In this document: piece by piece, positions 13,338-14,176 of the stretch
Layout: each line of letters begins with the position of its first letter
Numbering within the stretch: position 1 is the first letter of the stretch
Source: an uncultured Clostridia bacterium
GTDB taxonomy: Bacteria > Bacillota > Clostridia > Oscillospirales > Ruminococcaceae
DNA: 14,176 bases
Assembly: GCA_937892655.1 (NCBI GenBank)
Contig: CALBJC010000085.1
Span: 1 to 14,176 of the forward strand
Reading direction: 5' to 3'
Notes under the pieces: generated by a model
Seen by the model: only the letters and a program-made list of their open reading frames with translations
The model's database searches: none
Told to the model about the DNA's origin: nothing
Made by a program: the position numbers and the translations under genes

Positions 13338-14176
13338 ATGAAACGTATTCTGGCGTTAATCATTATTATGGTTATGTCACTGTCATTTGCGCCTTTTGAT
13401 ACAAAGGCGTATGCTGATGAGGCTTTTGAAACTCTGCGCTTTGACTTAGGCGGCGCAGGGGTATCCGATGGCTATATCGGCGTATCGGCAGATGTAGCTT
13501 ACAGCAAACAAATAGGCTACGGCTTTACAAATACTGCGGCAGTTGAGAATGTTCTGGCAAGCGGCGCTGGCGCACTTTCAGACGCTGTGCGTTTTAAATC
13601 AAACGTTGCGGGGCATTTATTCAATGTTGATTTGCCGCTTGGTGTTTACAAAATCACCGTCACAACCGGAGATGTTACATCAACTACAATCAGAGCTGAG
13701 AATATCTCACAGCTTTATTTTCTCACGGGCAGTAACGCCTGCGACTCATTTACAATACCTGTCACAGACGGTCAGCTTAATATCTATGCCTCATCAGGCG
13801 TTGGTACTGAGTTTTCTATAAGCGCTATTGAGATTGAAATGGTTTCTGACAGCACTCAAACAAAGCCTACTATATGGATAGGCGGTGACTCAACTGTTGC
13901 ATACTACTACAATGTGGCAGATGACGCAAAGCGTGGCTGGGGGCAGTATCTTCACAACTACGTTGATACTGAAAAATACGATATAAGAAGCATTTCTGCA
14001 AGCGGAATTACTGCAAAGGAGCTGAATGATTCACTTTTTGGAACAGCCGAATACTATGGCAAAAGCGGTGATATTGTTCTTCTGGCAGTAGGCATAAACG
14101 ACTATGCAAAGCAGCGCAGAGAGAATCCTGATAATATCGACCCTACAGCGTATATTGAATATATGACTCAGATGAT
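13338..14176 (+). CDS. Secreted rhamnogalacturonan acetylesterase-like SGNH hydrolase (CE12-type), partial
   Basis: 279 residues are visible; the C-terminus is beyond the right edge. A signal peptide is clear (MKRIL, hydrophobic to about 20, cleavage after AYA at 26), so it is exported. Residues 30-170 are a beta-rich module (DLGG, GYIGVS, IGYGFTN) of the kind placed before CE12 catalytic domains. From 178 the SGNH domain begins: block I IGGDSTVAYY with nucleophile Ser185, WGQYL at 201-205, block II Gly223 (SASGIT), and block III VGINDY with Asn254. The catalytic Asp and His of block V should lie outside the window. CE12 enzymes remove acetyl groups from rhamnogalacturonan in pectin or from other polysaccharides. 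ATG follows AAGGGAGG at 9 bases. Further modules, such as dockerin or CBM, may exist downstream. Confidence 0.9.
   Translation, partial: MKRILALIIIMVMSLSFAPFDTKAYADEAFETLRFDLGGAGVSDGYIGVSADVAYSKQIGYGFTNTAAVENVLASGAGALSDAVRFKSNVAGHLFNVDLPLGVYKITVTTGDVTSTTIRAENISQLYFLTGSNACDSFTIPVTDGQLNIYASSGVGTEFSISAIEIEMVSDSTQTKPTIWIGGDSTVAYYYNVADDAKRGWGQYLHNYVDTEKYDIRSISASGITAKELNDSLFGTAEYYGKSGDIVLLAVGINDYAKQRRENPDNIDPTAYIEYMTQM

Noticed and set aside
13543..13821. A 92-codon plus-strand ORF within the CE12-like gene.
   Set aside because: It is an out-of-frame shadow: the overlapping frame has signal peptide, beta module and SGNH motifs.
1..14176. Defence island, phage or CRISPR content.
   Set aside because: No repeats with spacers, integrase, transposase or recognised defence nucleases; the macro-domain protein alone is not enough.

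Overview
The window looks like chromosome from a low-to-moderate GC anaerobic Firmicute of the Ruminococcus/Oscillospiraceae type. This is inferred from AT-rich intergenic DNA, strong GGAGG-type ribosome binding sites, sigma-A-like promoters, a CE12-type esterase plus an intracellular GH2 enzyme (plant-polysaccharide diet), a MATE pump, and a PadR gene paired with a DUF1048/HAAS-like membrane protein. No tRNA, rRNA, CRISPR, phage or transposase gene was seen. Both ends of the window cut through genes.

Layout. 1-932 (minus): a macro-domain ADP-ribose hydrolase fused to a C-terminal helical domain, cut by the left edge. 1078-2487 (plus): MATE efflux transporter, ending in a hairpin terminator shared with the convergent gene. 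2507-3490 (minus): tandem-GNAT acetyltransferase. Upstream of it lies a 268-base non-coding stretch that I read as a leader-peptide attenuator: promoter, 19-codon leader ORF, intrinsic terminator, and several mutually exclusive RNA pairings. 3759-6485 (minus): a two-gene unit, GH2 glycosidase then threonine-aldolase-like enzyme. 6631-7344 (plus): AqpZ-type water channel whose first NPA motif reads IPA. 7387-9125 (minus): esterase then SpoU-type RNA methyltransferase, 2 bases apart. 9291-9785 (plus): small zinc-ribbon protein. 9927-11372 (plus): padR and membrane-protein operon under a dyad operator. 11462-13159 (plus): short MutS-family ATPase. 13338-14176 (plus): secreted rhamnogalacturonan-acetylesterase-like protein, cut by the right edge.

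How it fits together. These are mostly small independent housekeeping or accessory transcription units, each with its own promoter. Sugar catabolism (GH2, alpha/beta esterase, CE12 esterase) and stress or drug response (MATE, GNAT, PadR pair) are the recurrent themes. Nine of the ten promoters I could place carry a TG one base upstream of the -10 hexamer. The most notable regulatory structure is the attenuator at 3498-3752. Its arrangement, a short leader ORF overlapping one arm of an 18-bp inverted repeat around a terminator, recalls antibiotic-inducible leaders such as those of erm genes, here ahead of an acetyltransferase.
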